Positions 36,585 to 48,800 of a stretch of DNA of 64,000 nt are shown here, piece after piece. Source of the DNA: Bacteroidia bacterium (lineage in GTDB: Bacteria; Bacteroidota; Bacteroidia; Bacteroidales; Paludibacteraceae); contig RZYM01000001.1 of NCBI GenBank assembly GCA_009930305.1, forward strand, positions 124,001 through 188,000. Direction: 5' to 3'. The notes beneath the pieces are model-generated. The model made no database searches. It was given only the letters and a program-made list of their open reading frames with translations, and was not told the DNA's origin. Made by a program: the position numbers and the translations under genes. The stretch's first letter is position 1. Every line of letters begins with the position of its first letter.

Positions 36585-37726
36585 GTTATTGCCTCATCTA
36601 AAATAGAAAAATAGTATTTAGCAATGCTTCCCGAATCAAAACCAGATTCTATAAAATGGCTTTTGATTTCGTTTACAGAGGACTCCTTTTTATTTATGAC
36701 AGAAAGTATTGCTTCTTCCCAAACATCAGCCACAAGAGGTTTAAATTGCACTGTATTTAAGCCTAAATCACAATCAGTCTTAATTGTATCAGATAATATC
36801 GCCGGAGTACCTGCTGCCTGAACCTCTATTGATACATTAGACAAAGCTTCGGCAAAAGAAGGTAATAACAATACATCCATGTATTTCAACAGGTTTATAA
36901 TATCTTGCCTGTAACCTAAGAACTCAACATTATCAGATAGACCTAACTCTAATACCTGATTTTTAACTAAATCTATGTCATTACCATCACCAATAAATAA
37001 CATCTTAAATGAAATCTGTTTAGAAAGCATTGATGATGCTAATTGCAATAAAAATTTATGATTTTTGATAGGACTAAACCTACCTATATGACCTATTACA
37101 ATTTGACCTTTTTTGATACCAAACAATTCATTATACGACTCAATTTGGGAATTATTTAATGTATATGTATATTTACTAATGTCTAATCCATTTCTTAAAT
37201 AATACACATCCTTCAAAGATTTTTCACCATAAACACAAGAAGTAGCTACTTTATTACACGCAAAATGTAAATCAAAGCAATGTATTGAACTATATCTATT
37301 GATAAATTGCTTTATTCTAGAGCATTGCGAATCTTCCTCAACACTTCTATGTGCATGTATTGCACATAGCTTAACTCCGTGTTTTCTTGCATAATAAGCC
37401 ACTACGCCCGATTGCCAACCATCTATATGGCAGTGCAGAATATCGAAGTGATTATCGGAAAAGAATTTATCTAAGAATTTTTGCCATGATAAAAAACCTA
37501 TCTGTTTTAAATCGGTCATTATATGGGCATCACCTCCATTTTGACGAACGTAATCAACCAAATCGTCACCATTTTTGTACGAATAGGCGAGCAAACTAGT
37601 CTTAATTAATTGTGAAGGCATGGCATACGTAATATTACGTATGCCGGAAGTGATTCCTTCGTTGAAATCGCGAAAAAATCGTAGTAAGTGATATTTAGGA
37701 ACTATTGGCGTCAATGTGACAACCAA
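36566..37726 (-). CDS. glycosyltransferase family 4 (cell-surface glycan type)
   Basis: 386 residues, GT-B fold, similar to capsule or exopolysaccharide GT4 enzymes. It has an N-terminal GGxxxGIRNITYA-type acceptor loop (NEGITSGIRNITYAMPSQ), ILHCHIDGWQSGVVAYYARKHGVK, GHIGRFSPIKNHKFLLQLA, and the E-x7-E motif EALSNVSIE. Donor and acceptor are unknown. Its start overlaps the stop of the EnvC-like gene by 16 bases. It is the last gene of a minus-strand run from the DnaJ/TerB gene downward. Confidence 0.85.
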   Translation of the reverse strand: MVVTLTPIVPKYHLLRFFRDFNEGITSGIRNITYAMPSQLIKTSLLAYSYKNGDDLVDYVRQNGGDAHIMTDLKQIGFLSWQKFLDKFFSDNHFDILHCHIDGWQSGVVAYYARKHGVKLCAIHAHRSVEEDSQCSRIKQFINRYSSIHCFDLHFACNKVATSCVYGEKSLKDVYYLRNGLDISKYTYTLNNSQIESYNELFGIKKGQIVIGHIGRFSPIKNHKFLLQLASSMLSKQISFKMLFIGDGNDIDLVKNQVLELGLSDNVEFLGYRQDIINLLKYMDVLLLPSFAEALSNVSIEVQAAGTPAILSDTIKTDCDLGLNTVQFKPLVADVWEEAILSVINKKESSVNEIKSHFIESGFDSGSIAKYYFSILDEAITKKKNV

Positions 37727-38919
37727 TTTTCCGGATTGTTTATAGATTTATCCTTCCACACTTGGAAATACAACACAGTCTTATTATCCTCATCCGGATC
37801 TGAATATATCTTTCCGATTGTCTGTTTCAAGGATACTTTATCACCTACTTTTACTTTAACTTGAGTCAAATTTGCATATACTGTTCTGTAAAGACCATGC
37901 TTAATTATAACTGCGTTATTACTACCAGGTATAGAAAAGCATTGGGTTACCTCTCCTTCAAACACTGCACGAGCGTTTGATCCACTAGGACATTGAATAT
38001 ATATACCTTTGTTATTCATTGTAACTCGCTCTAAAACAGGATGAGGTTGTATTCCGAAACTGCCCACGACTATACCTTTTTCTACAGGCCATGGCAATCT
38101 TCCTTGATTTTTTTCAAAATTGCCCGAAACCAATTTTTCTTCTTTCGTTAATATATCACTTACTTTTTTGCCTTGTTTTATAGATTCTTTTTCAGATTTT
38201 CTAGCCTCTTCTGCAATCTTCCTTTCTATTTGAGAATTCAATTTATCTGCAACTTTTTGCTGCTTCTTCAATTCTTTGCGTAGTTCTTTCTCTTTACGTT
38301 TTAATTTAGATACCATTACAGAGTGCTTATTCTTTTCTGACTGTAGTTTTGAATTTTCTTGCTTACGATTATTTAGAACTTCCAAACGTTTTAAGCGAAT
38401 TGATTCAACCTCTTCTAACTTGGCATTTAATTCTTTCTTTGCCTCTTCTATCTCAATTGCCTTTTTCTTACAATACTCGGAATATTGCTGAATATATCTA
38501 TACCTTCTATATGATTCTGCAAAATTGCCTGCAGATAAAACAAACATAAGTTTATCAAAATTGCCTTTTTTATAATATTGGTGATACATTAAGGCTGCGT
38601 ATTCTTTTTTGATTAACTCCAAAGCCTTTTGTTTTGCAGTTGCCTCATTACGTAAACGCGACAATTGTTGACTTATACCATTTATTTCAGCATTTAAAGA
38701 GTTAATTACAACTTTTCGCTCCTTTATTTCGGCAGACAAAAGACTAACTTTTGTCATTGTTTTTGCAGTAGTCTCTTTTGTTTCTGAAATAAGATTACTA
38801 GTCATCTCTAAGTTCTTCATTGCACGTTCTTTACGTTTTTGCAACTCATCTACAGATTGTGCATTAATACAAAGTGTTAGCATAAAACACTCGATGAAAA
38901 TGAGAATTATTCGTTTCAT
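37711..38919 (-). CDS. EnvC-like murein hydrolase activator (degenerate M23/LytM)
   Basis: 402 residues. Signal peptide 1-20 (ending INAQ), a long coiled coil (about 20-275, rich in Lys and Glu), then a C-terminal LytM domain (about 285-402: GSNARAVFEGEVTQCF, IIKHGLYRTVYANLTQVKVKVGDKVSLKQTIGKI). The zinc ligands of active M23 peptidases are not kept; where LHFE is usual, the sequence reads LYFQVWK. This fits EnvC-type activators of amidases in daughter-cell separation. It overlaps the GT4 gene and follows the DUF4292 gene. Confidence 0.85.
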   Translation of the reverse strand: MKRIILIFIECFMLTLCINAQSVDELQKRKERAMKNLEMTSNLISETKETTAKTMTKVSLLSAEIKERKVVINSLNAEINGISQQLSRLRNEATAKQKALELIKKEYAALMYHQYYKKGNFDKLMFVLSAGNFAESYRRYRYIQQYSEYCKKKAIEIEEAKKELNAKLEEVESIRLKRLEVLNNRKQENSKLQSEKNKHSVMVSKLKRKEKELRKELKKQQKVADKLNSQIERKIAEEARKSEKESIKQGKKVSDILTKEEKLVSGNFEKNQGRLPWPVEKGIVVGSFGIQPHPVLERVTMNNKGIYIQCPSGSNARAVFEGEVTQCFSIPGSNNAVIIKHGLYRTVYANLTQVKVKVGDKVSLKQTIGKIYSDPDEDNKTVLYFQVWKDKSINNPENWLSH

Positions 38920-38926
38920 ATAAATA

Positions 38927-39715
38927 TTATTGTATCAGCCCCTTAATTAATTCTGAAATTGTGATTTTTGTATATGCTTGAGGTATTGAACTTATAAGAT
39001 CAACCTTAGTATTAAAAATAACTTTATCGACATATAACTTTAGCATTGATTTATATGTCGGAGAAAATAACATGTAACTTGCAGTCATCGGATAATCTAT
39101 ATCCGTGAAATTTGTAAAGTCAGTATATTCAACCGATAAATATGAAATTTTATCGGTTGAATTTAAAACTGTTCTTCTTAAATATTTTCCTTGATCAATT
39201 AAAAACTCAACATCAAAAGCATCAACACTTTCTGTCCAAGATTGCCACATATTGTTATTACTGCCTACAAAACCTAAGTATTTATTATTAGAAGGATCAA
39301 ACACTCTATTAAATAATAAAGCTTGAATCATTTCGTAAGACAGTAACATATTTGATGATAAATCTTTATATGATCCGGAAGCATATTCTTTGTGATAATG
39401 ATCAATTAAAATTATACTGTCTTTTGCAAAATGCAGGCGTCCCATTTCTATGCCCAAAAAAGGTTGTATAGAAATTACTAGTGCAGAATCTATACAGGCA
39501 CGCATCGTAGCTTTTACTGCTATGGGTTTAGTTCCTGGTAATTCGTATTCAACACGAGCCTGAATTGTTTTTATCTTGTTTCCATATTCTTGAATAATAG
39601 TAGTCGGCTCAATTAAACTTTTCTTTTCTTTAGCTAACTTTTGAATCTTGCAAGATGTAAAAAATATGCACAAAATTAAAAATAGAGATAATATGATATT
39701 TGATCTACTCAACAT
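38927..39715 (-). CDS. DUF4292-family lipoprotein
   Basis: 262 residues. A lipoprotein signal with lipobox FTSC (Cys at about 22) is followed by a LolA/LppX-like beta region: ARVEYELPGTKPIAVKATMRACIDSALVISIQPFLGIEMGRLHFAKDSIILIDH. DUF4292 proteins lie in this TPR-DUF4292-M23 order in many Bacteroidetes, which suggests an envelope role, perhaps with the EnvC-like protein. No enzymatic motif is visible. The start overlaps the TPR gene stop by 11 bases. Confidence 0.85.
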   Translation of the reverse strand: MLSRSNIILSLFLILCIFFTSCKIQKLAKEKKSLIEPTTIIQEYGNKIKTIQARVEYELPGTKPIAVKATMRACIDSALVISIQPFLGIEMGRLHFAKDSIILIDHYHKEYASGSYKDLSSNMLLSYEMIQALLFNRVFDPSNNKYLGFVGSNNNMWQSWTESVDAFDVEFLIDQGKYLRRTVLNSTDKISYLSVEYTDFTNFTDIDYPMTASYMLFSPTYKSMLKLYVDKVIFNTKVDLISSIPQAYTKITISELIKGLIQ

Positions 39716-41438
39716 ATTTTTTTTGTTTTATCTTCTCATTTAAAATGGAAGAATTTGGATTTATTTCTTTGGCTTTAGCCCACTCCTCAATTGCTTGATC
39801 TACATTCCCTAAAAAATATAAAATATCTCCATGATGTTCTATTAGTTCGGCATTTGGATTTTCTTTACTGTCATATGTTAATGCCTGTCGTATATAAAAA
39901 ATTGCAAGATTGTATTTACCTTGTTTCATCAATATATATGCATAGGTATCAAGGAATGTGGCATTTAATGGTTCTTTCTCAACTAATTTAGCTCCATATT
40001 CAGCTGCTTTGTCAAGTTCTTCGTTATCTAAGGCCAAATAATATGCGTAATTGTTCATGAGCATAGGATCATTAGGAGCCTTCGACAAAGCCTCAAGCAT
40101 ACACTCCCTTGCCTCTTGTTTTTTCCCTTCTGCACGCAAAAGTTCTGCTAACAAAACATTTACAGATTTCTGTAACTCTTCTGATTTGGCACCACTTAAA
40201 TTTTCTTTTGCTTTCTGAACGTATTTTAAAGCATCTGCATTATTTTTCTCATCCATTGCCTTAACACCTGCAAAATAACAAAACTCAGGAGAATTTGGCA
40301 CAGCTTCCATGGCATCATTAAGAACTTTATCTATCATAACACTGTCTTCTCTATCAAAAGCTGTTTTAAAAAGAAGAAGCCAACAATCTGAACATGAAGG
40401 ATCTAAATATACTGAAGTACGCAAGGATTCTATACATTCCTGCTCCCTTCCAACATAGCCTAAAAATTCTGAATAATTCAAATACACTTGAGCATTTTCA
40501 GGATCAGATTCAATCATGCTTAGATAAATCTTTTCGAGTCTGGACAAATAATCCGGACTTCTTTCGTAATATTTAGCAACTCTTTCTAAGAATGCTAATT
40601 TATTAGAAAGACTTACATCTGTAGCCTTAAAAATATTATATAAATATTCGTCTGTTTTTTCTTTATTGCCTATATAATCGTAATAACTACATAATGAAGC
40701 CATTGCGTATCCATTACCCGGTGCAATTTCGAGAGATTTCGTATAACTTGCAAGAGCTTCATCCATTTGATTAGTAGCCATTTCTAAATCGCCCTTATAA
40801 ATCCAAGCAGATTCATCATAAGGAGATTCTTTAATAAAGTTTTCTATTTCCTTAATTGCCTTATTATTTTTATTTAAGGTTCTGTACAATCTTACTTTTT
40901 CGAATGTGATATCCTTATTAATACCTACTCGCTTCTCTAATTTGTCCAAAGCAGATATAGATTTATCGTATTGTCCTGTTCGTGTATAAAGCATCGACAA
41001 TTCGTAAAAAACATTATCATTTTGTGGGAACTTTTTCGCGATGAACTCGCTCTTTTTAAGAGCTTCATTATACATCCCTTTTTGGCTGTAAATATTAGCC
41101 AAATTTGTTTGGTAATAATAGTTTTTGGGATCATAATCGCATGATTTATTCATATAATCAATGCCTAGCTGCACAGAATCAAGTTTCAAATACAAAGTAC
41201 CTAATTCATAACACACAATTGCACTACGTGGGTTTAATTGGTTACAACGCGTATATAAATCAATGGATTCTTGAATTTTTCCGGCACTTTTAGCGCATAA
41301 AGCATCTAAAAAAAGACTATCAAATTCGGCTGTATATAAATTATCTGAGCCTTTTTGTGTTTTGGCGACCAAAGAAAATGGCTGCAACAAACACAATAGG
41401 CTTACAAATAATACTATAATACTACCTTTTAATCTCAT
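39705..41438 (-). CDS. TPR-repeat envelope protein
   Basis: 577 residues. A signal peptide (1-25, ending SLVAK) is followed by tetratricopeptide repeats across the chain (for example [74 protein letters not shown]). It probably acts as a periplasmic scaffold. It sits between dut (4-base overlap) and DUF4292. The partner is unknown. Confidence 0.85.
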   Translation of the reverse strand: MRLKGSIIVLFVSLLCLLQPFSLVAKTQKGSDNLYTAEFDSLFLDALCAKSAGKIQESIDLYTRCNQLNPRSAIVCYELGTLYLKLDSVQLGIDYMNKSCDYDPKNYYYQTNLANIYSQKGMYNEALKKSEFIAKKFPQNDNVFYELSMLYTRTGQYDKSISALDKLEKRVGINKDITFEKVRLYRTLNKNNKAIKEIENFIKESPYDESAWIYKGDLEMATNQMDEALASYTKSLEIAPGNGYAMASLCSYYDYIGNKEKTDEYLYNIFKATDVSLSNKLAFLERVAKYYERSPDYLSRLEKIYLSMIESDPENAQVYLNYSEFLGYVGREQECIESLRTSVYLDPSCSDCWLLLFKTAFDREDSVMIDKVLNDAMEAVPNSPEFCYFAGVKAMDEKNNADALKYVQKAKENLSGAKSEELQKSVNVLLAELLRAEGKKQEARECMLEALSKAPNDPMLMNNYAYYLALDNEELDKAAEYGAKLVEKEPLNATFLDTYAYILMKQGKYNLAIFYIRQALTYDSKENPNAELIEHHGDILYFLGNVDQAIEEWAKAKEINPNSSILNEKIKQKKYVE

Positions 41439-41872
41439 TTCTTACCTGTATGTCCAAATCCGCCTGCACCTCGCTCTGTTTCACTTAAAGATTCTACCTC
41501 GTTCCACTCTACCTGCGCATGTTGTGCTATTACCATTTGACAGATTCTTTCGCCATCTTCAACGATAAATGATTCTGCAGATAAATTCACTAATATCACA
41601 CATATTTCTCCTCTGTAATCTGCATCAATCGTACCTGGAGTATTTAGAACAGTAATTCCTTTTTTAATGGCCAATCCACTCCTTGGTCTTATTTGAGCCT
41701 CATAACCGATAGGTAATTCTATATATAAACCGGTTGGCACTAATTTGCGTTCTAGTGGTTTTAATTCTATTGATTCAGAAAGATTTGCACGTAAATCCAT
41801 TCCGGCCGAGAATGCTGTTGCATAAGCTGGAAGTTGATGTTTCGACTTGTTTACAATTTTTACTGTTACCAT
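41435..41872 (-). CDS. dut: deoxyuridine 5'-triphosphate nucleotidohydrolase
   Basis: 145 residues. All five trimeric dUTPase motifs are present: AGMDLRAN (1), [10 protein letters not shown] (2), [11 protein letters not shown] (3), GERICQMVI (4) and [12 protein letters not shown] (5). It hydrolyses dUTP to dUMP and pyrophosphate, keeping uracil out of DNA and feeding dTMP synthesis. Translationally coupled to the TPR gene downstream. Confidence 0.96.
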   Translation of the reverse strand: MVTVKIVNKSKHQLPAYATAFSAGMDLRANLSESIELKPLERKLVPTGLYIELPIGYEAQIRPRSGLAIKKGITVLNTPGTIDADYRGEICVILVNLSAESFIVEDGERICQMVIAQHAQVEWNEVESLSETERGAGGFGHTGKK

Positions 41873-41932
41873 AATCTTTTAGCTGCAAAATTACTAGTTT
41901 AAATTCATATTACATTATTCAAAAACAAAGAA

Positions 41933-44038
41933 CTATACCAAAACGAAGTCCAATTGCTTTTTGTCTAAATTAGCTTTATTTACCATAATACTAACCTGAT
42001 CACCCAAACGATAACATTTATGGGTTCTACGTCCTATTATGCAATAATTTTTCTCATCGTATGTATAGAAATCATCATCCATGTCGCGAAGTGGTACCAT
42101 GCCTTCACATTTATTACTTATTATTTCTACATAAATGCCCCATTCAGTAACTCCGGAAATTACACCATCAAATACTTGACCTCGCTTGTCTGACATAAAT
42201 TCTACTTGCTTATATTTGATTGATGCTCTCTCGGCAGATGCAGCTACTTGCTCACGGTCTGAACAATGTTCGCAGTATTCTTCGTACTTCGATTGATTTA
42301 CACTTGAAGCACCTTCATCATAAGCAGCCAACAGACGATGTACCATCATATCCGGATACCTACGAATCGGAGATGTAAAATGCGTATAATATTCGAATGC
42401 CAATCCGTAATGTCCTATATTTTCTGTAGAATATATAGCTTTGGCCATAGAACGGATAGTTACTGTCTCTATCAAATTTTGCTCTTTCTTACCTTCGACG
42501 CTATCAAGTAAATTATTTATTGAAGAAGACACTTCTTGACGTTTGCCGGTAGTTTTGAATTTATATCCAAATTTCTTGATAAAAAGGGATAAATTAGCTA
42601 ATTTTTCTTGATTTGGTTCATCATGAATTCTATATACAAAAGTCTTTGGATTTGTCCCTTTTTTTATTTTTCCTATATGTTCTGCTACTGTTCTATTAGC
42701 CAACAACATAAATTCCTCAATCAATTTATTTGCATCCTTCGATTCTTTAAAATAAACATCTAATGGTTTACCCGACTCATCTATCTCAAATTTTACCTCG
42801 TAACGTTCAAATGCTATCGCTCCTTCTTTAAAACGTTGTTCACGTAATTGTTTAGCTAACTTATCAAGAGCTAATATTGCTTCACTTAAATCGCCTTCTC
42901 CGGTTTCTATTATTTTTTGAGCATCTTCGTATGTAAATCTTCTATCGGAACGAATAATTGCCCTGGATATTTTAGAATGTAAAACTTCAGCTCTATCATT
43001 CATCTCAAAAATAACCGAATAGGTTAATTTATCTTCGTTAGGACGCAATGAACAAACTAAATTACATAATTTTTCAGGAAGCATAGGAACTGTTCTATCA
43101 ACCAAATAAACGGATGTTGCTCTATCGTAAGCCTCTTTATCTATTATATCATTGGGGCTAACGTAATATGTTACATCTGCTATATGCACACCAACCTCAA
43201 AATTTCCATTCGCTAATTTACGATACGAAATGGCATCATCAAAGTCTTTTGCATCTTTAGGATCTATAGTAAATGTTGTAATATTTCTGCAATCTACGCG
43301 CTTAGCAATTTCCGCATCATTAATTGATATATCTATTTTTTCGGCTTCCTGAGCTACCTCTTCCGGATAAGAATACGGTAAACCATACTCTGCCAAAATT
43401 GCATGCATCTCTGTATTATTTTCGCCGGCATTGCCTAACACATCAATAATCCTACCTATTGGATTTTTAGCTTTTTCAGGCCATTCAATCATTTTTACGA
43501 TAACTTTTTGACCATCCTTACCGCCATTTAAAGAATCCAATGGCACGTAAATATCGTTTGTAAGAATTCTATTATCTACCACAACAAACGCTACATTATT
43601 ACAAATACTAAGTACTCCTACAAATGTTTCTCTAGCTCGTTTAAGAATCTCCACAACCTCGGCTTCACTCTGGCGATTTCTTCTTCGCGCATACAATAGT
43701 GCCCGAACTTTGTCGCCTTTCATTGCATGATTTATATTCCTATCTGAAATAAAAATTTTTTCTCCTCCATCTTCCGGAATCAAATGGGTTTTGCCATTGC
43801 TATTTCTGTCGATGATTCCGACCAAAAATTTACTATGGAGCACTGCCTTAAATTTTCCGCGATCTACTTCTTTTATTAAACCATCAAGCACCATTTCTGC
43901 CAAAACCATCGGAATATTAGACTTGTCGGCTGCTTTTGTAATGCCTGCGGCAGATGCTATCTGCTTGTAGTTAAACGCTTTATTACCAAGAGAAGGTAAC
44001 TTCTCTATTAAAGCTGTTTGTAATTCTTTTTTATTCAT
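41933..44038 (-). CDS. rnr: ribonuclease R
   Basis: 701 residues. N-terminal winged-helix and cold-shock domains (about 1-230) are followed by the RNB catalytic domain with DPKDAKDFDDAISY, carrying the four metal-binding aspartates, and by HFTSPIRRYPDMMVHRLL, then a C-terminal S1 domain (about 615-701). It is a 3'-to-5' exoribonuclease that degrades structured RNA. The usual Lys-rich tail is short here. Confidence 0.94.
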   Translation of the reverse strand: MNKKELQTALIEKLPSLGNKAFNYKQIASAAGITKAADKSNIPMVLAEMVLDGLIKEVDRGKFKAVLHSKFLVGIIDRNSNGKTHLIPEDGGEKIFISDRNINHAMKGDKVRALLYARRRNRQSEAEVVEILKRARETFVGVLSICNNVAFVVVDNRILTNDIYVPLDSLNGGKDGQKVIVKMIEWPEKAKNPIGRIIDVLGNAGENNTEMHAILAEYGLPYSYPEEVAQEAEKIDISINDAEIAKRVDCRNITTFTIDPKDAKDFDDAISYRKLANGNFEVGVHIADVTYYVSPNDIIDKEAYDRATSVYLVDRTVPMLPEKLCNLVCSLRPNEDKLTYSVIFEMNDRAEVLHSKISRAIIRSDRRFTYEDAQKIIETGEGDLSEAILALDKLAKQLREQRFKEGAIAFERYEVKFEIDESGKPLDVYFKESKDANKLIEEFMLLANRTVAEHIGKIKKGTNPKTFVYRIHDEPNQEKLANLSLFIKKFGYKFKTTGKRQEVSSSINNLLDSVEGKKEQNLIETVTIRSMAKAIYSTENIGHYGLAFEYYTHFTSPIRRYPDMMVHRLLAAYDEGASSVNQSKYEEYCEHCSDREQVAASAERASIKYKQVEFMSDKRGQVFDGVISGVTEWGIYVEIISNKCEGMVPLRDMDDDFYTYDEKNYCIIGRRTHKCYRLGDQVSIMVNKANLDKKQLDFVLV

Positions 44039-44067
44039 ATCTTATATTTTATAGACTGAGGTAAATT

Positions 44068-44868
44068 CTACTTAATTCCTTTGAGGACTTTAAGAGTTTC
44101 ATACGCCTCGTTTACTGCTTTAAACTTTTCGGTTGCAGATTTACGAACTTCCTCTCCTAATGTATTAACTTTATCCGGATGATATTTCATTGCCATTCTT
44201 CGATATGCTTTTTTAATTTCTTCCTCAGATGCGTTTTTGTCTACTTCTAGAATTTGGCAAGCTAGTGCAACGGTCATTTTAGGTTCCGTTTTTACCTTCG
44301 ACTGAGAATTGTATGAACCATTCGAATATGCTAAATATATAGCCTTGATAGATACAAAATCTCCCGATGAAATGTTCATCAATTGCGATATTCTAGTTAT
44401 GAGAGATAATTCTGAATTGCTTAATGTTCCATCAGCGCAAGATACTTTAAAGAGCCAATGGATCAACTCCAATTTGCTAGAATAATTCATACGACTGCCT
44501 ATTTGTAAACAAACCGGCTCATAATCATATTCTTGTTTTAGAATATCTTTCAATAATTGAAGTGCTTCTAAACTATCTTGCTCGTTAAAATGTTTCAACA
44601 AAAATTGCTTCACCTCATCTAATTCGGCTTTAGTTACATTATTATCAGCCTTCATCACTGTAGCAACCAAAACCATTAAGGAAACTATAAAGTCTCCTTG
44701 CGTAGTTGTATTTGCTTGAGAATAACCTTGCCCACCAGTCGATTTATTTGATATTAATTTAGCTCCTGATGTTATAGAAGATCCGATCAAAAAGCCAATA
44801 ATTGCACCAATTGGACCTCCTAGTGTCCAACCTAAAGCAGAGCCAACTAAACCGCCAAAGAAACCCAT
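44068..44868 (-). CDS. TerB- and DnaJ-domain protein (DjlA-like)
   Basis: 266 residues. The N-terminus is a glycine-rich hydrophobic region ([30 protein letters not shown]) that could sit in the membrane. A TerB-like helical domain (about 55-180, with [18 protein letters not shown] and [14 protein letters not shown]) follows, and then a C-terminal J domain (about 203-266) with YHPDKVN. The J domain stimulates DnaK; DjlA-type proteins do this at the membrane. It is the first gene of the run down to rnr. Confidence 0.88.
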   Translation of the reverse strand: MGFFGGLVGSALGWTLGGPIGAIIGFLIGSSITSGAKLISNKSTGGQGYSQANTTTQGDFIVSLMVLVATVMKADNNVTKAELDEVKQFLLKHFNEQDSLEALQLLKDILKQEYDYEPVCLQIGSRMNYSSKLELIHWLFKVSCADGTLSNSELSLITRISQLMNISSGDFVSIKAIYLAYSNGSYNSQSKVKTEPKMTVALACQILEVDKNASEEEIKKAYRRMAMKYHPDKVNTLGEEVRKSATEKFKAVNEAYETLKVLKGIK

Positions 44869-44953
44869 AATTATTTATTTAAATATACACACCTTATGTA
44901 TGTACAATCAAGCAAAGATAGTTTTTTTTAATATTAATTCATATACATAAAAC

Positions 44954-44984
44954 AAAAAAGGAACCACATTTTGTGATTCCTTTT
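44954..44984 (-). terminator. intrinsic terminator at the end of the tra operon
   Basis: A 13-bp stem (44956-44968 with 44972-44984; one position is a G-U pair on the minus strand) is followed on the minus strand by T6. It is the only terminator found between 58629 and this point on the minus strand. Confidence 0.75.
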
Positions 44985-45043
44985 CAAACAATCAATAATT
45001 TTATACAATTACTATATACTAGTGCTAAATAATGACATTAATA

Positions 45044-45841
45044 TTACAAATCTACGACAATTGTAGACCACTTGCTCCACAAACCCAAAGCATCTTTGGC
45101 ACGCATTGCGATAATATGCGTACCTGCACTCTGAAATGCATATTTTACACTTGAAAGTGGAGTCGCAATAATATATGTTCCTTCAGACGCTGCCATTCCC
45201 GGATTTGGTGACACACTCATTTGCGTCTCTATCTCATAACCAGGTTTATCAAAATCAATAGTTCCATCAAATAAATATTCGTAAGCTACAACATTGTCTC
45301 CATCAGGATCGATTGTTTGATCTGACGAAACTACATATTCCATATCCTTGATAAGAGTTAATTTTATATTTGGAATAGGAGGCTCGTTATCACAAGATAA
45401 TAAATTAATTACTGCTTCTCCTTTATCTCCATAATAATCGCTAACATAAACTGTGATTGTCATTTTCACGATTTTGTCAAGTAATGTTGCTGTTGGCAAA
45501 ATATCTTTTATAACTAAACGCCCAGCTTCAGGATACAATTCATAGCTTATGTAATCTTGCGTTCCTTGAATATTCAGGACTGCATAAGTTACTGCGCTCT
45601 CATTACCTAAAAAATCATCCTCATAATCGAAATAAACAATTTTTTCTTCACCATGCCTTATGATTAAGTTTATATTTTGTAAAGAATCTGAAAAATCGCG
45701 CAAACCCTCTGATAAACAGATTTTAGGAGATTTATTTAATGTATGGAACAAATCAACTCGCGATTCACATGATGTAAAACATATCGCGAAACAAAATGCA
45801 CATAATACTTTTATAAGACAAATAATATTTAATTTTTTCAT
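45044..45841 (-). CDS. PKD-like lipoprotein at the end of the tra operon
   Basis: 265 residues. Lipoprotein signal with lipobox FTSC (Cys at about 25). The rest is beta-rich, with a LIPL-like cadherin/PKD pattern in the C-terminal half (QTIDPDGDNVVAYEYLFDGTIDF, AFQSAGTHIIAMRAKDALGLWSKW), typical of an Ig-like fold in which a polypeptide is exposed on the membrane. No known family is recognised. It begins 3 bases after the 1340-residue protein and ends before the terminator, so it is part of the tra transcript. Probably outer-membrane associated. Confidence 0.75.
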   Translation of the reverse strand: MKKLNIICLIKVLCAFCFAICFTSCESRVDLFHTLNKSPKICLSEGLRDFSDSLQNINLIIRHGEEKIVYFDYEDDFLGNESAVTYAVLNIQGTQDYISYELYPEAGRLVIKDILPTATLLDKIVKMTITVYVSDYYGDKGEAVINLLSCDNEPPIPNIKLTLIKDMEYVVSSDQTIDPDGDNVVAYEYLFDGTIDFDKPGYEIETQMSVSPNPGMAASEGTYIIATPLSSVKYAFQSAGTHIIAMRAKDALGLWSKWSTIVVDL

Positions 45842-45844
45842 GAT

Positions 45845-48800
45845 TTACTTTTTGACAATTCTAATAATATTTCCTTCAATGTTCAACAAATAACCCCCTG
45901 ATTGCAACCCGCTTAAATCCAATTCTTGATTTTCGCTGTCGGAATATCCTGACAGCAATATTCTACCGATTAAATCGACTATTTTATAAGAATAATTTTT
46001 CAAATTTGTCTTTAAATACAAAACATAATCTTCATCAGACAATATTGTTGGATTTGCAGTAATACATAATTCGCTTGACGCTTTTAATTTCTGGTCTTCG
46101 ATTTCATTTGCAAAAAACGACACATCATTTATAGAATGACTGCTTGAATTACTTACATATATATTTTCAGCTGTTATACTTCCAACGCAGCCTTCTTTAT
46201 TAGTAGCTGTCAAACGTATTTTATTCTGACCGGTATTATATAAATAACATACAGGATTCTCAATATATGAAGTTGTGCCCTTGATCTCGCAACCTCTATG
46301 ATATTGTAATTCTAATGTCCATAAATATTTATCAGCATTCTGTGTTTGATTATTCAACTGAATTCTAGCACCGGGTTGCACAACAAAATACTCATCCGGA
46401 TATTCTAAAATTTCACTTTCTACTCCATCTACCGTGATCGAAAAATCAGGTACCATTGAAATAACACTAATAGGGATGTTCACATCTGCAGTTCTGCTAC
46501 CATTTAATATATTTTCGCGATATACAGAAATAATAAAATCATGCTTGCTATTATAAAAGGAGCAGATATTCTGCGTGTTGTCTCCATAAGATTTAATTGT
46601 AATACCTAAATCGTCTGTTCTCCAACGATAAATAGTATTTTTACTATCTTCTAAGTTTTCTGCAATTTCAACATCCACATATGTTCCGGCACATTTACCA
46701 TCATTTATTACATTTATGCCAGTTTCATCGATAGGATTTTCTATATACAAAGACAATATATTACTTGTGTCTCTAACTTGTGTGGTTACGTCTCCACCGG
46801 CCCTTGACATAACTATACGTGCAATATCTATTGGTCGGTCTATTATCAATTTACCTTGAGCTAATGACACTCGTGATGAAGAAGCTGTTCCTTTTCCATT
46901 ATCTGTGTATTCAGAAAGTTTTTGCCAGATACCTCCTTGCGCCCTGTATATCCATTGATACAAATATGAATAATTGTTTGTTTCTTCTTCGGGAACTCCA
47001 TAACCTCCAGATACAGTAAGACCTAAAATTGTAGGACTATCTTCTCCTGTAGTCATATATATATTAGATTTTTCCATATCAGAAGCCTTAGAAAAGGATA
47101 TTATGTTATCTTTAATTCCGTTAAAATATTTAACACGCAAGCGCACACTATCAGAATAACAATAATTATGTGCTTGTCTCTTTCTTATATAAAATAATGC
47201 ATCTGAATTATCATTAGTATAATTTTTTAATATGGTAGTATTTTCTTTATCAAACAATCTCCACTCATTTAATGTAATATAATCCAATTTTGACTGTTGA
47301 ATTAAATTATCATTTTCTAATTTTTCTTTATTTGTACACCAACTACGAATATATGAAACAGGAACATCATCTATTTTATTTCCAGTTTCCTCGGCAAAAT
47401 TCCAGTTTTTATCAGAAATATATTGCTCACATTGGGTTCTAGATAATGTACTGAAATCTGTACTATTTAATTGAGGAGTAACATATGGCACTACGTTTCT
47501 GACATAAAAATCAGTTTCATTAATATTCTCATCATTTAAAATCAAATTCACATCTTTTGATCTGAGTGCTAACATTGTTACTATTTCGTTATCTTCATCT
47601 ATTGATGCTATTTGAGCATCAGATTCTATCTTATTCTTCCGTATGGTTCCTTGAGGATTTGCATAGATGAATATTTCTTTGTAAAAACTATTATGCCCTA
47701 TGCTAATAACGCAACGATAATGTAAAGAATCTCCCACATATGGAATAGTATACTCATTTTTACTTGATATAAATGTCTCTTTGTCTTTGTCTACTTTATA
47801 TATAACATACTTTGCAATAGATTTAATTTGATCTATTTCTTCTTGTTCTACCTTAGATGATTTTACTAAATTAAAACTAAATTCTTTCATAATAGGTTGT
47901 TCACCATAACATACATATTGCTTTTCCGGAAACGAACCTATTGAAATGTTTTCATTGTTAAGTATTGAATATGGCGCATATGTATAATAATCATTAGATG
48001 TTATCTTAATGTAATACAAATAATTATCACCTTGATAATTATATAAATCATCACGTTGCGCATTAGAAAAGGTACGTAAAACACAGACTGGTCTAAAATA
48101 AAGTTTATCTCGATTTTTTAATATTGTAGATGATAATAACAAATCTTTATCATCGTCTAATACTATACCAAAATCATAATCTTGTGCATATTTTATATAA
48201 TTTGCAAAAGATGATTTGGAGTTCAAGATCTGCCAATTATGAGTATCCGTAGAAATTTCCCATAAATATTCAGGCGCATAAATGCTCGATGAATACGCAC
48301 CAAAATCGACTTCTTTTCCGCGTAGAATTATTAAATCTTCTTCTGTAATTAACAAATTATCTTCGACAGAAACAGTTGGTGTAACACATTGCTTCCTGAT
48401 TTGTTTTTCTGACTCCTCGAATGGTTTAAACTTAACCTTTGGAACAACTTCAAAAGATAATATGTTGTTACTTTTAGGGAAATATAAAGCAGAAGCACAA
48501 ATATTATAAAATGAAGACCCATAATTCGGTCCGTACTGTTCATACCCCATATGTGTAAATGCCTTATCTTTAAGCAATTGAATATGAGTTGTGGCTTCTT
48601 TGTACATGTTTGCATTTCTAATTGAAAACACTGCACCTGATACATTGCCGGTTTTACTTTCTTTTACGATATCTCTTAATCTGTAATTCCATTCAACCCA
48701 AATGCTCTTATCTGTATTTATACTATATCCAAATGCATCTGATAATCCATCATCATATAAAGATAAGATAGCCTTATCATAATTTCCGTCATTCTTAGAA